Origin: Planctomycetota bacterium
GTDB lineage: Bacteria; Planctomycetota; UBA1135; JACQFD01
Length of the DNA: 64,000 nt
NCBI GenBank assembly: GCA_016200225.1
Contig: JACQFD010000005.1
Location: 1 to 64,000 of the forward strand
Direction of reading: 5' to 3'
A model generated the notes under the pieces. That model did not search any database and had not been told where the DNA came from. It saw nothing but the letters and a program-made list of their open reading frames with translations. A program made the translations under genes and the position numbers. Positions 43,081 through 52,811 of the stretch are shown here, piece after piece. How positions within the stretch are numbered: the stretch's first letter is position 1; each line of letters opens with the position of its first letter.

Positions 43081-45825
43081 ATGTCCACGAACCCATCACC
43101 TGTCGGTTTCGAGCCTTCCAGGGAGTCCTTGGAACTCTTCGCCGACCATTTGGCACGCGATGGCGCGGGCACCGCGGAGTCCTATGAAACATTTTGTCTG
43201 CTCTACGCGGAACGCGCCGACGAATTGCAACAACTTCGCGACGAATGGGAATATTTAAAACCGCTGAAGCAAGCGCTGCGAACGAAAGCCGAGTTTTTAC
43301 AGTTGCTGATTCATTTATATCAACCGCCGGTCGACGCGGATCCCGGCGACGCGCCCGCGCACGACGCGGGCGACGATTTATTAGAAGTGCTGCTTGCGCG
43401 CGGAAATACTACAGGTAAATATCGTTTTCGCGGGCGCATCGAAACGGGCGGCATGGGCGTCGTGTGGCGCGTTTGGGATCGCGAAACGCGCCGCAATCTC
43501 GCGATGAAAATGATGAAACAACCGACGACGCGGCTGCGCCGTCAGGACAGCGATCCCGGACAATATTTACAAGTGCGCCGGTTTCTCGACGAGGCGCAAA
43601 TCACGGGACAACTCGATCACCCCGGCGTCGTGCCCGTGCACGAAATCGGCGTCGACGCGTCGGGCCGCGTTTTCTTTACAATGAAAATCGTCCGCGGCCG
43701 CGATCTGAAACATATTATCGAAGACGCGTTTCACGGGCGCGACGGCTGGACGCTGCGAAAAATTATACAAATCATGGTCCGCGTCTGCGAAACGATGGCT
43801 TACGCGCACCAAAAAAACGTGATCCATCGCGATCTCAAGCCGGGCAACATCATGGTCGGCCGATTCGGCGAAGTTTTTGTCATGGATTGGGGCGTCGCCC
43901 GCGTTCTGAGCAGTCCCGATTTACATGATTTGCGAATCCGCGAGAATGCACAGATCGAACATTCTACAATTCAATCCTCGCGGCGCGACATCCGCGAATC
44001 GGACCCCGATTCTCCATTATTAACGATGGACGGCTCCGTGCTCGGCACGCCCGCCTACATGTCGCCCGAACAGGCGATGGGATTGTTAGAATCGGTCGGT
44101 CCGCGCTCGGATATCTATTCGATCGGCGCGATATTGTATCATTTGCTGACGGGGCACATGCCGTACGTTCCCCACGGCGCGCGCATGGGCCACCGCACGC
44201 TGCTCGGCCTCGTCATTCAGGGGCCGCCGCTGCCGATCCGCGCGGAGAGCAACGATGCGCCGCCGCCGCTCGTCGCGATTTGTGAAAAAGCGATGGCGCG
44301 CGATCCGGAGCATCGTTTCGATTCGTTCGAGGAACTCGCCGCCGATCTCACCGCGTGGCTCGAGTCGCGGCCGATCATTGCAAAACCCCCGTCGGCGAGA
44401 GAAACCGTCGTATTGTTTATCCGGCGCAACCGGGCGCTTTTTGGAACGTCGGCGGCCGCGGCATCATTATTATTGAGTTCGGCGCTGGTTTTTGTATGGA
44501 ATCTCGACCGCGAAGTGCGCGCAAAATCGCTCGCGATGCGGGAAACGCAGTCGTATCGCGACGGTCTCGTCGCGCGGCGATTATTAAGAATCCTCGAGAA
44601 CGATTTGCGTCCGCTGATGCCGCGCGAAATCGCATCGACGGCCGCGTGGCTCGAAGCATCGGCGGCCGTGCTCGCGCGGCTCGAAATGCACCGGCTCGAA
44701 TATAAACAATCGGGCGCGGCGTCGCCGTTTGGCGCCGAATTGAAAGAAGTCGTGGCGACGCTCGAAGCTCTGGAAGCGGGGAGGCCGCGCGCCGGGGAAT
44801 TATATCAACTCGCTTTGACGGCGCGCGAACGCAGCGTCGATCGTTATCGAAAGGAATGGGACGCCGCGTGCGCGGACGTCGCCGCGTCGGAATTATATCA
44901 TCACCTCGCACTGCCTCCTCAGACCGGTCTCGTGCCGATTCGTAAAGATTCGATCTCCAGACTCTGGGAATTCTGGGTCGTCGACAGCGGCGCGCGGCCG
45001 GAGTGGAGCGACGCGACACAACATTACAAATTGCGCGACGACAGCGGCATTGTTTTAGTATTATTGCCGGGCGGCCCGTTCGACCGCGGTCAAGTCGGCT
45101 CAGCCGACGCGACGCGCGACGGCGAAAACGGAGGCGCTCCGGCTTTCGAAGACGAGGGAATCGCGCATTGCAACCTCGCGCCGTTTTTTATAAGTAAATT
45201 CGAGACCACGCAGGGCCAGTGGATCCGGCTTTTTACCACCAATCCGTCCTTGAAACACGCGCACGATGCGAATCCGGATTTGAAGTTCTATCTTACAAAT
45301 CCGGTCGAATCGATCGATTGGCATTGCGCCGGCCGTTACGCACGCGCGTTCGGATGCGCGCTGCCGACGGAATCGCAGTGGGAATACGCGGCGCGCTCCG
45401 GCTCCGCGAATGTTTACTATTTTGGCGCCGCCGCGGACGATTGTTATAAATACGAAAACATCGCCGACCGCGAACTCGGCCTCCTCGACGCGAGTTTCGC
45501 CGCGCAGACCGAGGACGCGCCGTCGGACGGATATCCGTTCCACGCGCCGGTCGGTTCGTTTCGTTCTAACAATTTCGGCCTCTTCGATATGTTAGGAAAC
45601 GTCGCCGAGTGGTGCGCCGACGATTACGTCGCGAAACTTCCCGATTCCATCCAATCCCCGGACGGATTGGTAACATCGGTCGATTCGAAGAAAAAATCCG
45701 CCCGCGGCGGCAGCTGGCATTCGATCCCTCTCTACGCACGTTGCGCGCAGCGCCGTTTTTGGGCGCCGGACTATAAGAATTTCAACATGGGCTTCCGCAT
45801 CGCGCGCCCGATCGATTTGGAATAG
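43081..45825 (+). CDS. Ser/Thr protein kinase receptor with C-terminal FGE-like domain (kinase 2)
   Basis: Protein of 914 residues, colinear with kinase 1. The kinase domain runs from about 112 to 430 with Gly loop GRIETGGMG, Lys143 (AMKM), HRDLKPGN (249-256), DWG (269-271) and SPEQ (328-331). The transmembrane helix is about 452-473. A helical stretch then leads to the FGE-like domain (about 665-914: LPGGPFDRG, LPTESQWEYAARSG, GNVAEWC, ARGGSW, YARCAQRRFW). As in kinase 1 only one of the two FGE cysteines is recognisable. The ATG at 43081 is preferred to the one at 43042. The two kinases arose by duplication and differ mainly in loops and linkers. A second PASTA gene is convergent with it. 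Confidence 0.9.
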   Translation: MSTNPSPVGFEPSRESLELFADHLARDGAGTAESYETFCLLYAERADELQQLRDEWEYLKPLKQALRTKAEFLQLLIHLYQPPVDADPGDAPAHDAGDDLLEVLLARGNTTGKYRFRGRIETGGMGVVWRVWDRETRRNLAMKMMKQPTTRLRRQDSDPGQYLQVRRFLDEAQITGQLDHPGVVPVHEIGVDASGRVFFTMKIVRGRDLKHIIEDAFHGRDGWTLRKIIQIMVRVCETMAYAHQKNVIHRDLKPGNIMVGRFGEVFVMDWGVARVLSSPDLHDLRIRENAQIEHSTIQSSRRDIRESDPDSPLLTMDGSVLGTPAYMSPEQAMGLLESVGPRSDIYSIGAILYHLLTGHMPYVPHGARMGHRTLLGLVIQGPPLPIRAESNDAPPPLVAICEKAMARDPEHRFDSFEELAADLTAWLESRPIIAKPPSARETVVLFIRRNRALFGTSAAAASLLLSSALVFVWNLDREVRAKSLAMRETQSYRDGLVARRLLRILENDLRPLMPREIASTAAWLEASAAVLARLEMHRLEYKQSGAASPFGAELKEVVATLEALEAGRPRAGELYQLALTARERSVDRYRKEWDAACADVAASELYHHLALPPQTGLVPIRKDSISRLWEFWVVDSGARPEWSDATQHYKLRDDSGIVLVLLPGGPFDRGQVGSADATRDGENGGAPAFEDEGIAHCNLAPFFISKFETTQGQWIRLFTTNPSLKHAHDANPDLKFYLTNPVESIDWHCAGRYARAFGCALPTESQWEYAARSGSANVYYFGAAADDCYKYENIADRELGLLDASFAAQTEDAPSDGYPFHAPVGSFRSNNFGLFDMLGNVAEWCADDYVAKLPDSIQSPDGLVTSVDSKKKSARGGSWHSIPLYARCAQRRFWAPDYKNFNMGFRIARPIDLE

Positions 45826-45834
45826 TAATTTTAA

Positions 45835-46521
45835 CTATTCCTCTTCCTCCTTTTTCCGCACCGCGGTCGCGACGAAAATTGCGGCCGCGGCGGCCGCCGC
45901 GCCAACGCCCATTCCGAGCCAGAACGACGATCCGGGTCCCGGCGGCGTGCTTCCGGAAACTTCAATAACAATATCCACGACGTCGCCGATCGGACGCCGC
46001 GTTCCTTTGGCCGGCGTCTGGCTGCCCTTCTTTACAGTTCCTGTATAATCGACCGAAGGGACGAGCGACGCGTCGGCCGACGCCGATTCCGTTTCTTTTT
46101 TCTTTACTATAAATCGGCCGGCGCGCAGCGCGCGATCGACGGCGGTACCGACGTTCATCGGCGTCGTTCCGTCGTCCATCGTTTCCAAATCCGGCACGAT
46201 CGCGGTTGTAATAATATTAAATTGTACCGTCGTCGAAACTGTCGTCGCCGCGTCCTTCGGCACGGATTGCCATATAACAAAATCGGTCGTGACGCCCGGC
46301 GCGGGCACCGCCGTTCCGGTATCGTTATCTTTGGCCGTGTGCGTCGCCGTGAAACCCGCGGCCGTGAGCGCCGCGAACGCCTGCCTCGACGAGAGGCCCG
46401 TCAGGTCCACCATGGGACGCGTTTCTTCGGCGCGCGCAATTCCGCAAAATCCCAAAACGGCAATGAAGATCCACGCACCGAGTGCTGCGCGCAGAATGCG
46501 ATTTGCTGACGGGTCTTCCAT
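45835..46521 (-). CDS. Exported two-PASTA membrane protein convergent with kinase 2
   Basis: Protein of 228 residues with an N-terminal signal peptide (AALGAWIFIAVLGFCGIARA), two PASTA-like repeats (about 35-105: VDLTGLSSRQAFAALTAAGF, WQSVPKDAATTVS; about 108-190: VPDLETMDDG, GSQTPAKGTRRPIGDVVDIV), and a C-terminal transmembrane helix (about 200-218) with a KKEEEE tail. It is therefore predicted to sit in the envelope with the PASTA part outside. It ends 9 bp from the stop of kinase 2, repeating the arrangement of kinase 1 and the 97-residue PASTA gene. A split receptor made of a PASTA sensor and a kinase is an inference from context. Confidence 0.72.
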   Translation of the reverse strand: MEDPSANRILRAALGAWIFIAVLGFCGIARAEETRPMVDLTGLSSRQAFAALTAAGFTATHTAKDNDTGTAVPAPGVTTDFVIWQSVPKDAATTVSTTVQFNIITTAIVPDLETMDDGTTPMNVGTAVDRALRAGRFIVKKKETESASADASLVPSVDYTGTVKKGSQTPAKGTRRPIGDVVDIVIEVSGSTPPGPGSSFWLGMGVGAAAAAAAIFVATAVRKKEEEE

Positions 46522-46608
46522 GGGCGCATCGTAGCGAAACCCGCCCCTTTTGAAGGGTCAAAACGTCGAATTCGCCTCGGCGCATGTATTATTTGATGAC
46601 ACCACGCC

Positions 46609-46977
46609 ATGCGAACCTTTCTCCGCTCCAAGATCCACAACGCCACCGTCACGGAGGCCAACGTGCACTACGTCGGCTCCGTCACTGTCGACGAAGAATT
46701 GATGATTTACGCGGACATCGCGGAGTTCGAAAAAGTGCTCGTCGTCAACAACGCGAACGGTGCGCGCCTCGAAACCTATGTGATCAAGGGCGGCCGCGGG
46801 ACGGGCGTGATCGGAATGAACGGAGCCGCCGCGCACTTGATGAAGAATGGCGATCAAGTGATTATTATGAGTTTCGAAACCGCCGCGGCCGCGCCCGTGC
46901 CCAAATGCATCCTCGTCGACAAAAATAATAAATTCGTCAAGTATCTCGTCGAGCGCGCCGGACAGTCCGTTTGTTAA
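46609..46977 (+). CDS. panD: Aspartate 1-decarboxylase (PanD)
   Basis: Pyruvoyl enzyme of 122 residues that makes beta-alanine for pantothenate and CoA synthesis. The proenzyme cleavage site is GSVTVD, with Ser25 becoming the pyruvoyl group after self-cleavage at Gly24-Ser25. Lys9 ([11 protein letters not shown]), Tyr58-Val-Ile (TYVIKG) and [16 protein letters not shown] complete the family pattern, and length is normal. The gene is divergent from the two-PASTA protein and stands alone; no other pantothenate gene is in the window. Confidence 0.95.
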   Translation: MRTFLRSKIHNATVTEANVHYVGSVTVDEELMIYADIAEFEKVLVVNNANGARLETYVIKGGRGTGVIGMNGAAAHLMKNGDQVIIMSFETAAAAPVPKCILVDKNNKFVKYLVERAGQSVC

Positions 46978-47041
46978 TGACCGGTTTGTTAACGATAGAG
47001 TTTTATTAATATTATGATCGGCGGAACGCGCGACCGGCGCG

Positions 47042-48466
47042 TCATTTAATGTATCCCAACCGCCGGAGTTCGTTCAGAGTCTCCTCGTCCAATTTAAAGT
47101 CTTCATGACTTCCGCCGGCGCTTCCGCCGAGCGAATCCCACAAACGGCGCGCGACGCGAAGCGCGTCGTCGAGCGTGACGGCGTTTTTGTTAGATTCCAA
47201 TTCGACCGGTTTTTTCTCCAGCGGATCCGCGCGGAGGTCGAAGGCGCGCTTGATTTCGTGTTCGCCGCGAGTCCACGCGATTAATTTTGCATTTTCCGTT
47301 CGCGCCGCGAATCCGGAGATCGCCTCGCGCGCGTCGAGCGTCGCGAAAACGACGCGTCGCTCCGCCTCGGGATCGTTGCCGAAAATCGACGCGAGGCGGG
47401 ACTCGCCTTCGACGTCGGACGGCGCCGGAAAACCTAACAGATCGAGAATCGTCGGCACGAGATCGATCGAACCTATCAAAAACGGAGCGCGCGCGCCGCC
47501 GCGTGCTCCCTTCGGCAGCCGGATCGCGAGCGGAACGTGCATGATTTCGTCATATAACGTTTCGTGTTGATATTTGCCGTGTTCGCCGAATTCTTCGCCG
47601 TGGTCGGATGTAAATATAATAATCGCATTATCATAAAAACCCTTCGCGCGCAGCGCGTCGAGCAGCACGCCCATCGAACGATCCATTTTTTCGACGGCAA
47701 AATCGTAACATGCGCGGAGACAGGCGCGGTCGTTATCTGTAAATTGAGCGAAGTTCTCGAAAAGCGTCGCGGCCGCCGCCGTGAAATCCCAGTCGCCGCT
47801 CTTTTGGAAGAATTTTTTCATCCGGCCCGGCACGACCGAACCCGGAAATTTCGCCGCGAAACGATCGATCTGCGCGGGCGGCATCGGATACGGCGCGTGC
47901 GTATCGTAAGTATGAAAAAAGAAAAATCCGGGTTTTCCCGGTTCGAGTTCCTCGAACCAGCGGATCACGTCGGGAACGCGTTTCCCCGAACCGGTCGTGA
48001 TTCCTTTGAAATGATCGAATCCCCGGTCGAAACCGAGAACATTTGTAACATATCCGCCGTCCGTTTCGGCGGCGGTTCTGTAACCTTCGCGCTTCAACCG
48101 CTCCGCAAGCGTCGGAATCGCTTCCGGAATCCGATGCGGCGCGCCTTTTATAAAATTTAACACTCCGTGTACGGGAACGGCCATTCCCGTGAGCATCGAC
48201 GCGTGCGACGCGCCCGTGTCGTTCGCCGACGACATCGCACGGTCGAATACAATACTTTCCTTCGCGAGCGCGTCGAGATTGGGCGTTTTTACAGTTGTCG
48301 ATCCCATGAAACCAAGCGCGTCGGCGCGCAACGTGTCGACGGATATTAATAATACATTCGCGCCGGGAAAGCGCGCTGCCGACGTCCCGCGATTTTTTAT
48401 ATAATACAAAAATCCGCCGGCGACAAGCGCGGCCAAAACGGCGGGAATCGCGAGGCGGCGAATCAT
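47042..48466 (-). CDS. Sulfatase/alkaline-phosphatase superfamily hydrolase without the FGly motif (copy 1)
   Basis: Protein of 474 residues with an N-terminal hydrophobic anchor (about 6-23). The alkaline-phosphatase-like fold is clear: VLLISVDTLRADALG with metal-binding Asp, and later IIIFTSDHGEEFGEHG with the Asp/His pair. The segment expected to carry the Cys/Ser-x-Pro-x-Arg formylglycine motif instead reads NDTGASHASMLTG, so the enzyme lacks the modified residue and may use Thr or act as a phospho- or sulfotransferase-like hydrolase. That substitution is common in sulfatase-like proteins with the SHASMLTG box. A DUF-like tail follows. It follows copy 2 in the same direction, 10 bp apart. 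Confidence 0.83.
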   Translation of the reverse strand: MIRRLAIPAVLAALVAGGFLYYIKNRGTSAARFPGANVLLISVDTLRADALGFMGSTTVKTPNLDALAKESIVFDRAMSSANDTGASHASMLTGMAVPVHGVLNFIKGAPHRIPEAIPTLAERLKREGYRTAAETDGGYVTNVLGFDRGFDHFKGITTGSGKRVPDVIRWFEELEPGKPGFFFFHTYDTHAPYPMPPAQIDRFAAKFPGSVVPGRMKKFFQKSGDWDFTAAAATLFENFAQFTDNDRACLRACYDFAVEKMDRSMGVLLDALRAKGFYDNAIIIFTSDHGEEFGEHGKYQHETLYDEIMHVPLAIRLPKGARGGARAPFLIGSIDLVPTILDLLGFPAPSDVEGESRLASIFGNDPEAERRVVFATLDAREAISGFAARTENAKLIAWTRGEHEIKRAFDLRADPLEKKPVELESNKNAVTLDDALRVARRLWDSLGGSAGGSHEDFKLDEETLNELRRLGYIK

Positions 48467-48476
48467 AAAGTTCCGA

Positions 48477-49970
48477 TTATTTAAAATAACCGATGCCGCG
48501 GAGCGTTCGCGATTCTTCGTCGGTCACCTCCACGATTGTGGGGCCGTTCGGAAGGAATTTCGCGCGCAGCGCCTTCCAACGCTCGATCGAAACTTGCAGC
48601 GCGTCGACGAGACGCCGCTCCCCTTCGGCGCCTTTGCCCGCGAGATTCGAAGCCTCGAGAGGATCGCGTACGATTTCGTAGTATTCAACGATCGGCGCGG
48701 GACGAGTCGCGGTCTCCGATTCGACGCGCGGCGTTTTTTCTATAATTTTAGCGTCGCGCGATCGCACGGCGAAACCTTCGGGGATGCGATCGGGCCGACC
48801 CATGTACCAATTTACAAATGCGAACTCGTCGGCGACGTGGCCCTTTTCGATTTCGGCGGCGGCGGATCTTCCCTCGAAAGTGTTGTTATGTTTAATTTTT
48901 AATAAATCCAGTATGGTCGGCGTCAGATTCACCGATGGAAACGTCTCCGGCACGCGCGTCCCCGCGAGGCGCGCGCCCGGAAGCCGGATCACGAGCGGAA
49001 CGCGCAGGCATTCGTCATAAACATTCTTGTGCGAATCGACGCCGTGTTCGAAAAATGCCTCGCCGTGATCGGACGTGATCACGATCAGCGAGTTGTCATA
49101 AAGTCCGCGGTTCTTCAGCATCTTAAGAATCTCCCCAAGTTCCGCGTCGGCGCAGGTCACCGCCGAATTGTATAATGTATGCAACAATTTCTGGTCGACC
49201 GGCGATTTCGCGCGCGCGCCGTTCATTTGTCCTATCAATTCCTCGAAATGCGAATCCGACCTCAGGGCGTCGCGCGGCTCGAGGTGCGCGGCGAGGCGCG
49301 CGGCCTGTCCGAACTGGCCGTTGTAATTATTAAGAATCTGCCCGATTCTCGTTTTTTCCGCGCGATACGGCGCGTGGGTGCGATACGTGTGCAGGAATAG
49401 AAAGAACGGCTTGTCGTCGCAGTGGTCGAGGAATCCCTCGATATCCGGAAGTTTTTCCACAAATCCGGTCGGTTCCGCGAGGAATATATCAAATCCTCGG
49501 TTGAAACCGGCCGTGTGAATCACCTGTCCGCTGTCGGTGAAGCCGGCGCTGTAGTATCCGTTTTGTTGTAATATTTCGCCGATGGTGGGAATCGATTTGG
49601 GAATCGCGGTGGTCTGCGATCTTACAATTGCGGTTCCGTGTACATAAGGCGAATAGCCCGTCAGCATCGTCGCGTGCGACGCGGACGTGAAATGCGTCGG
49701 CGCGATTGCGGTGTCGAAGCGGATGCCCTCGTCGCCCACTTGTAACATATTCGGCGTCTGCCCCGGCCGGGCGCCGAATCCCGAAACCGCATCCGCGCGC
49801 AGCGTGTCAATCGAAACGAGGATGAGCGGTACCGGCCCCGACGGAGAGCCTCCGGGCGCGGCTCGTCGAACCGTTCCGCCGTGGTGATGATAATAAAACC
49901 ACCCGCCCGCGCCCGCGGCCAGAGCGAGAGCGATGCCGAAGATCGCGCTGCGGGTCATGGAGGCGGACAT
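48477..49970 (-). CDS. Sulfatase/alkaline-phosphatase superfamily hydrolase without the FGly motif (copy 2)
   Basis: Protein of 497 residues, paralogous to copy 1. A membrane anchor (IFGIALALAAGAGGWFYYHHH) is followed by LILVSIDTLRADAVS and, later, LIVITSDHGEAFFEHG. The box THFTSASHATMLTG again lacks the cysteine and proline needed for formylglycine. The ATG at 49970 is preferred over an upstream GTG at 49988. Copies 1 and 2 form an operon with the carboxypeptidase-regulatory-like gene at 50004-51713. They are near two kinases with FGE-like domains, but those domains are unlikely to act on proteins without the target cysteine. Confidence 0.83.
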   Translation of the reverse strand: MSASMTRSAIFGIALALAAGAGGWFYYHHHGGTVRRAAPGGSPSGPVPLILVSIDTLRADAVSGFGARPGQTPNMLQVGDEGIRFDTAIAPTHFTSASHATMLTGYSPYVHGTAIVRSQTTAIPKSIPTIGEILQQNGYYSAGFTDSGQVIHTAGFNRGFDIFLAEPTGFVEKLPDIEGFLDHCDDKPFFLFLHTYRTHAPYRAEKTRIGQILNNYNGQFGQAARLAAHLEPRDALRSDSHFEELIGQMNGARAKSPVDQKLLHTLYNSAVTCADAELGEILKMLKNRGLYDNSLIVITSDHGEAFFEHGVDSHKNVYDECLRVPLVIRLPGARLAGTRVPETFPSVNLTPTILDLLKIKHNNTFEGRSAAAEIEKGHVADEFAFVNWYMGRPDRIPEGFAVRSRDAKIIEKTPRVESETATRPAPIVEYYEIVRDPLEASNLAGKGAEGERRLVDALQVSIERWKALRAKFLPNGPTIVEVTDEESRTLRGIGYFK

Positions 49971-50003
49971 GCTCTTCGAGCGTCCCACATTCCCGCCCCG
50001 CCG

Positions 50004-51713
50004 TCAATTACTTAAATAAATATCGAAGCCTTTTAAACGCTCATTCGAGTGGAGAACCACTCGTTTTTTCTCGAGAGTCGAGCCGAAATTAGGCATGTGA
50101 ACGTTTACGTCGTAGGTGCCCGGCCGCACGCTCTCGAAATGATAATGTCCGTCGCGGTCGGTACTGTTATAAATGAGCGGACGACTCTTCGATTCGGGCG
50201 CGGATATATCGGTTATATAAACGGTCCGGCCGGCATACGGGCGGAACGCGCCGCTCGCCGTGGTCAACTCCGTATCCTTAATAAAACATTTGCCCTCGAT
50301 ACTGCACGGTTTCTGAATCCGAACCTCGACGGGGCCCACGTCCTCCGTTCCAGTCGCTACAAAGGGCGCCGATTCCACGTAAATACAACCGCCCGACTCG
50401 ACGCTTGCAAAGTATTTGCCGGGGCCGATTTTGCCATAATTAAATTTAACGATGCCGCCGTCCAGAATCTCCGGTTTTTCGAGATACGCGGGCGGCAGCG
50501 CCGCGCCGTCGACGCCGCCCGCTTCGCGCCGCGGCGACTCCGCGGCGGCGATCTCGTCGTTCGCGCGCCGGCGGTGCAGATGGATCGACACGGGCGATTC
50601 GAACGGCATACCCGTCTCGTCGTCGACGAGTCGAATCGTTAATTTACCTTTACGCGGCGCATCGGCGATCCGGATCGAAACCGGCCCGTCGCCCGGCGCG
50701 TGCGTGGCGCCACCGATATAACAATTACTCGAATTGTAAATTTCGACGTCGCCGGCGCCGGCGAGCGGCATGCCGCGGACGATGAAACTCCCGTCCGACC
50801 GCGTGCCGCCTCCGATGACGCTCCCCGACTCGGTGACGCCGACGACGCGGAACGGTCCGGGCGATTTGCCGTCGGATCTGTAAATTTTACCTTTAATGGC
50901 CCGGCCGCGCGTGATTCTAAACTCCAGATCCTGCTCGCCCGTCGACGGACCGACCTGCAGTTCCTCGACGTCGGGCGCCGACTCGCCGTCGACGATTATT
51001 AATGATATAATTCCCTGCGGAAGATTTGTAATTTCAAATTGTCCGTCCGCTCCGATGTTCGAAAATCCATAACCGCCTTCCATCGAAAACGCGTTGACGT
51101 AGCCGGAGACGACCGGTTCTCCGGATGTGTAGCGAATGTGACCGTTCAACGCGGCCGCTTTTACCAATTCGACGTCGCCGAGTTCGGCACGGTCGGAATT
51201 CCGCGCGAGTTCGCCGGGAAGGAAAGCCGCGACGCCGTATTCTTTGCAAACGAATTGTATCGGATTCTCCGGATCGATTTGTAATGTTCGCGGCAGGGCT
51301 CGTCCGTCGGCGCCGGTCGTCATCGTCGCGATTCTCGCGTCGCGTTTCTCCTCGGGCGCCGCGTTCGGCGGCCACTGGCGCACGTCGATTTGTACATTCG
51401 CCGCCGGAACCCGCAGCGATGCCATGAATCGCGCGGTGATCGTGAGCGGTTTTGTAATATTACCTTTTGCCGACGTCGGCGCGGGCCGGCGCGCGATCGC
51501 GGGTTTGCGCGACGCGCGGTTCGGCCTCGACCCAGGCAGAGATCCAATGGTCGCGTCGTCCGGCGCGGACGCGTCGAGCCCGGAATCGGATCCGTCGTAA
51601 CGCTCCCACGTGAACCATAATAAAAACAGCATGTCCGTCGCGAGAAACGCGCAGAGCGCGAACCATTGTGCGCGCGAAAGACGCCGGGGCCGGCCGGACA
51701 GTTCGTACATCAT
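50004..51713 (-). CDS. Membrane protein with carboxypeptidase-regulatory-like repeats
   Basis: Protein of about 569 residues. A transmembrane helix (FALCAFLATDMLFLLWFTW, about 14-33) is followed by a Pro/Ser/Ala-rich linker and at least four beta-sandwich repeats resembling the CarboxypepD_reg fold (for example LNGHIRYTSGEPVVSGYVNA, KGKIYRSDGKSPGPFRVVG, and the end GHYHFESVRPGTYDVNVHMP). The N-terminus faces the cytoplasm. Such proteins are envelope components of unknown role. I chose the ATG at 51713; a TTG at 51812 adds 33 residues and cannot be ruled out. It is the first gene of the group that includes the two sulfatase-like genes. Confidence 0.7.
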   Translation of the reverse strand: MMYELSGRPRRLSRAQWFALCAFLATDMLFLLWFTWERYDGSDSGLDASAPDDATIGSLPGSRPNRASRKPAIARRPAPTSAKGNITKPLTITARFMASLRVPAANVQIDVRQWPPNAAPEEKRDARIATMTTGADGRALPRTLQIDPENPIQFVCKEYGVAAFLPGELARNSDRAELGDVELVKAAALNGHIRYTSGEPVVSGYVNAFSMEGGYGFSNIGADGQFEITNLPQGIISLIIVDGESAPDVEELQVGPSTGEQDLEFRITRGRAIKGKIYRSDGKSPGPFRVVGVTESGSVIGGGTRSDGSFIVRGMPLAGAGDVEIYNSSNCYIGGATHAPGDGPVSIRIADAPRKGKLTIRLVDDETGMPFESPVSIHLHRRRANDEIAAAESPRREAGGVDGAALPPAYLEKPEILDGGIVKFNYGKIGPGKYFASVESGGCIYVESAPFVATGTEDVGPVEVRIQKPCSIEGKCFIKDTELTTASGAFRPYAGRTVYITDISAPESKSRPLIYNSTDRDGHYHFESVRPGTYDVNVHMPNFGSTLEKKRVVLHSNERLKGFDIYLSN

Positions 51714-51902
51714 GCGGAGTGACGCGAACCGCGTGGGCGGGTTCGCGAATTTCGATTGTAGCGGAATCGGTGCCGGCGGCGCATGATTCGAGTCGTTCGA
51801 ATTTGTTGACAATCATTTTGCGGCGTTAACATTTAATTCCAAAATGCGTCGGGATCCGCCGGGTGATTACTCGATCGCAGGACACCGTCGCCGTCTCACT
51901 TG

Positions 51903-52778
51903 ATGACTGCCTCTATACGAATACGCCGCAAGCAAATCTGGCGGGTCGCTCCGGGCGCTCCGCTCGCGGGCGAACTGCGCCGCGTCGTGCGCGAGGAAAT
52001 CGACCGGCTTGCGGGCGTTGCAAAGGACGCAAACACCGCCCTGGCCGTGCATCGGATACGTCAATCGTTAAAAAGGCTCCGCGCGTTGAACCGGCTGCTG
52101 CGCGGGGCCGCCGGCGAAAAATATTATAAATCGTTGAATGTAAAACTACGCAATCTCGGGCGCGCGCTCGGCGGCGCGCGCGACGCGGGAGTCCTGCTGC
52201 GGATATTTCAACAATTGAGCGGCGCGGGAGACCGTTCGCCCGCGTTGCGAAAATTGCTCGAACGGCGCGCGCGCGCCGAGGAAAAAGCGGCCGAGCGATC
52301 TGTAGATTCGATCGCGCTCGAAATGTTAGTTATACAAAAGGAATGGACCCGGCGGCTGGCCGGCGACGGTGCCGCGATCGCGCCCGCGCGCGCCGTGCGA
52401 AATGCAATGAAACGGGCGCGCAAACAGTATAAAACGGCGGCGGCGAGTCTCGCGCCCGGCGAACTCCACGAACTGCGCAAACGCGTCAAGATCGCGCGGT
52501 CGCAAATGGAGTTATTGGTAAATATTGTAAAACCGCCGTCCGCGGCCGCGGTCGGCCTGTGGCTTCGGACCATGGAGCGGCTTTCGGACGCGCTCGGCGA
52601 CTGCCACGACATCCGCGTCTTCGTCGACTCACTTGCGCGCATCGGCGGCGCGGACTTCCCGCCGCGACTTCTTGCCGCCGCGCGCCGCCGCGAGAAGCAA
52701 CTCATACGACAGTCTTTGAAACTGGCGGGCGAAGCCCTTGCGTTCGACGCCGCGGCGACTCTACAACTTGGCGAATGA
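51903..52778 (+). CDS. CHAD-domain protein
   Basis: Protein of 291 residues that is almost entirely a CHAD (conserved histidine alpha-helical) domain: ALAVHRIRQSLKRLRALNRL (about 48-67), GRALGGARDAGVLL, LHELRKRVKIARSQMELL, and SDALGDCHDIRVF. CHAD domains bind inorganic polyphosphate through conserved His and basic residues, so a polyphosphate-binding role is likely. No CYTH phosphatase domain is fused or adjacent. The ATG at 51903 is preceded immediately by an in-frame TTG that is less likely. The gene is divergent from the carboxypeptidase-regulatory-like gene. Confidence 0.9.
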   Translation: MTASIRIRRKQIWRVAPGAPLAGELRRVVREEIDRLAGVAKDANTALAVHRIRQSLKRLRALNRLLRGAAGEKYYKSLNVKLRNLGRALGGARDAGVLLRIFQQLSGAGDRSPALRKLLERRARAEEKAAERSVDSIALEMLVIQKEWTRRLAGDGAAIAPARAVRNAMKRARKQYKTAAASLAPGELHELRKRVKIARSQMELLVNIVKPPSAAAVGLWLRTMERLSDALGDCHDIRVFVDSLARIGGADFPPRLLAAARRREKQLIRQSLKLAGEALAFDAAATLQLGE

Positions 52779-52811
52779 TCGACGCGCGAGACGACACGAA
52801 TTGAACGGACC

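Noticed and set aside
40143-45825. Idea that the FGE-like kinase tails activate the nearby sulfatases
   Set aside because: The sulfatase-like proteins lack the target cysteine and the FGE-like tails lack one of the two catalytic cysteines.
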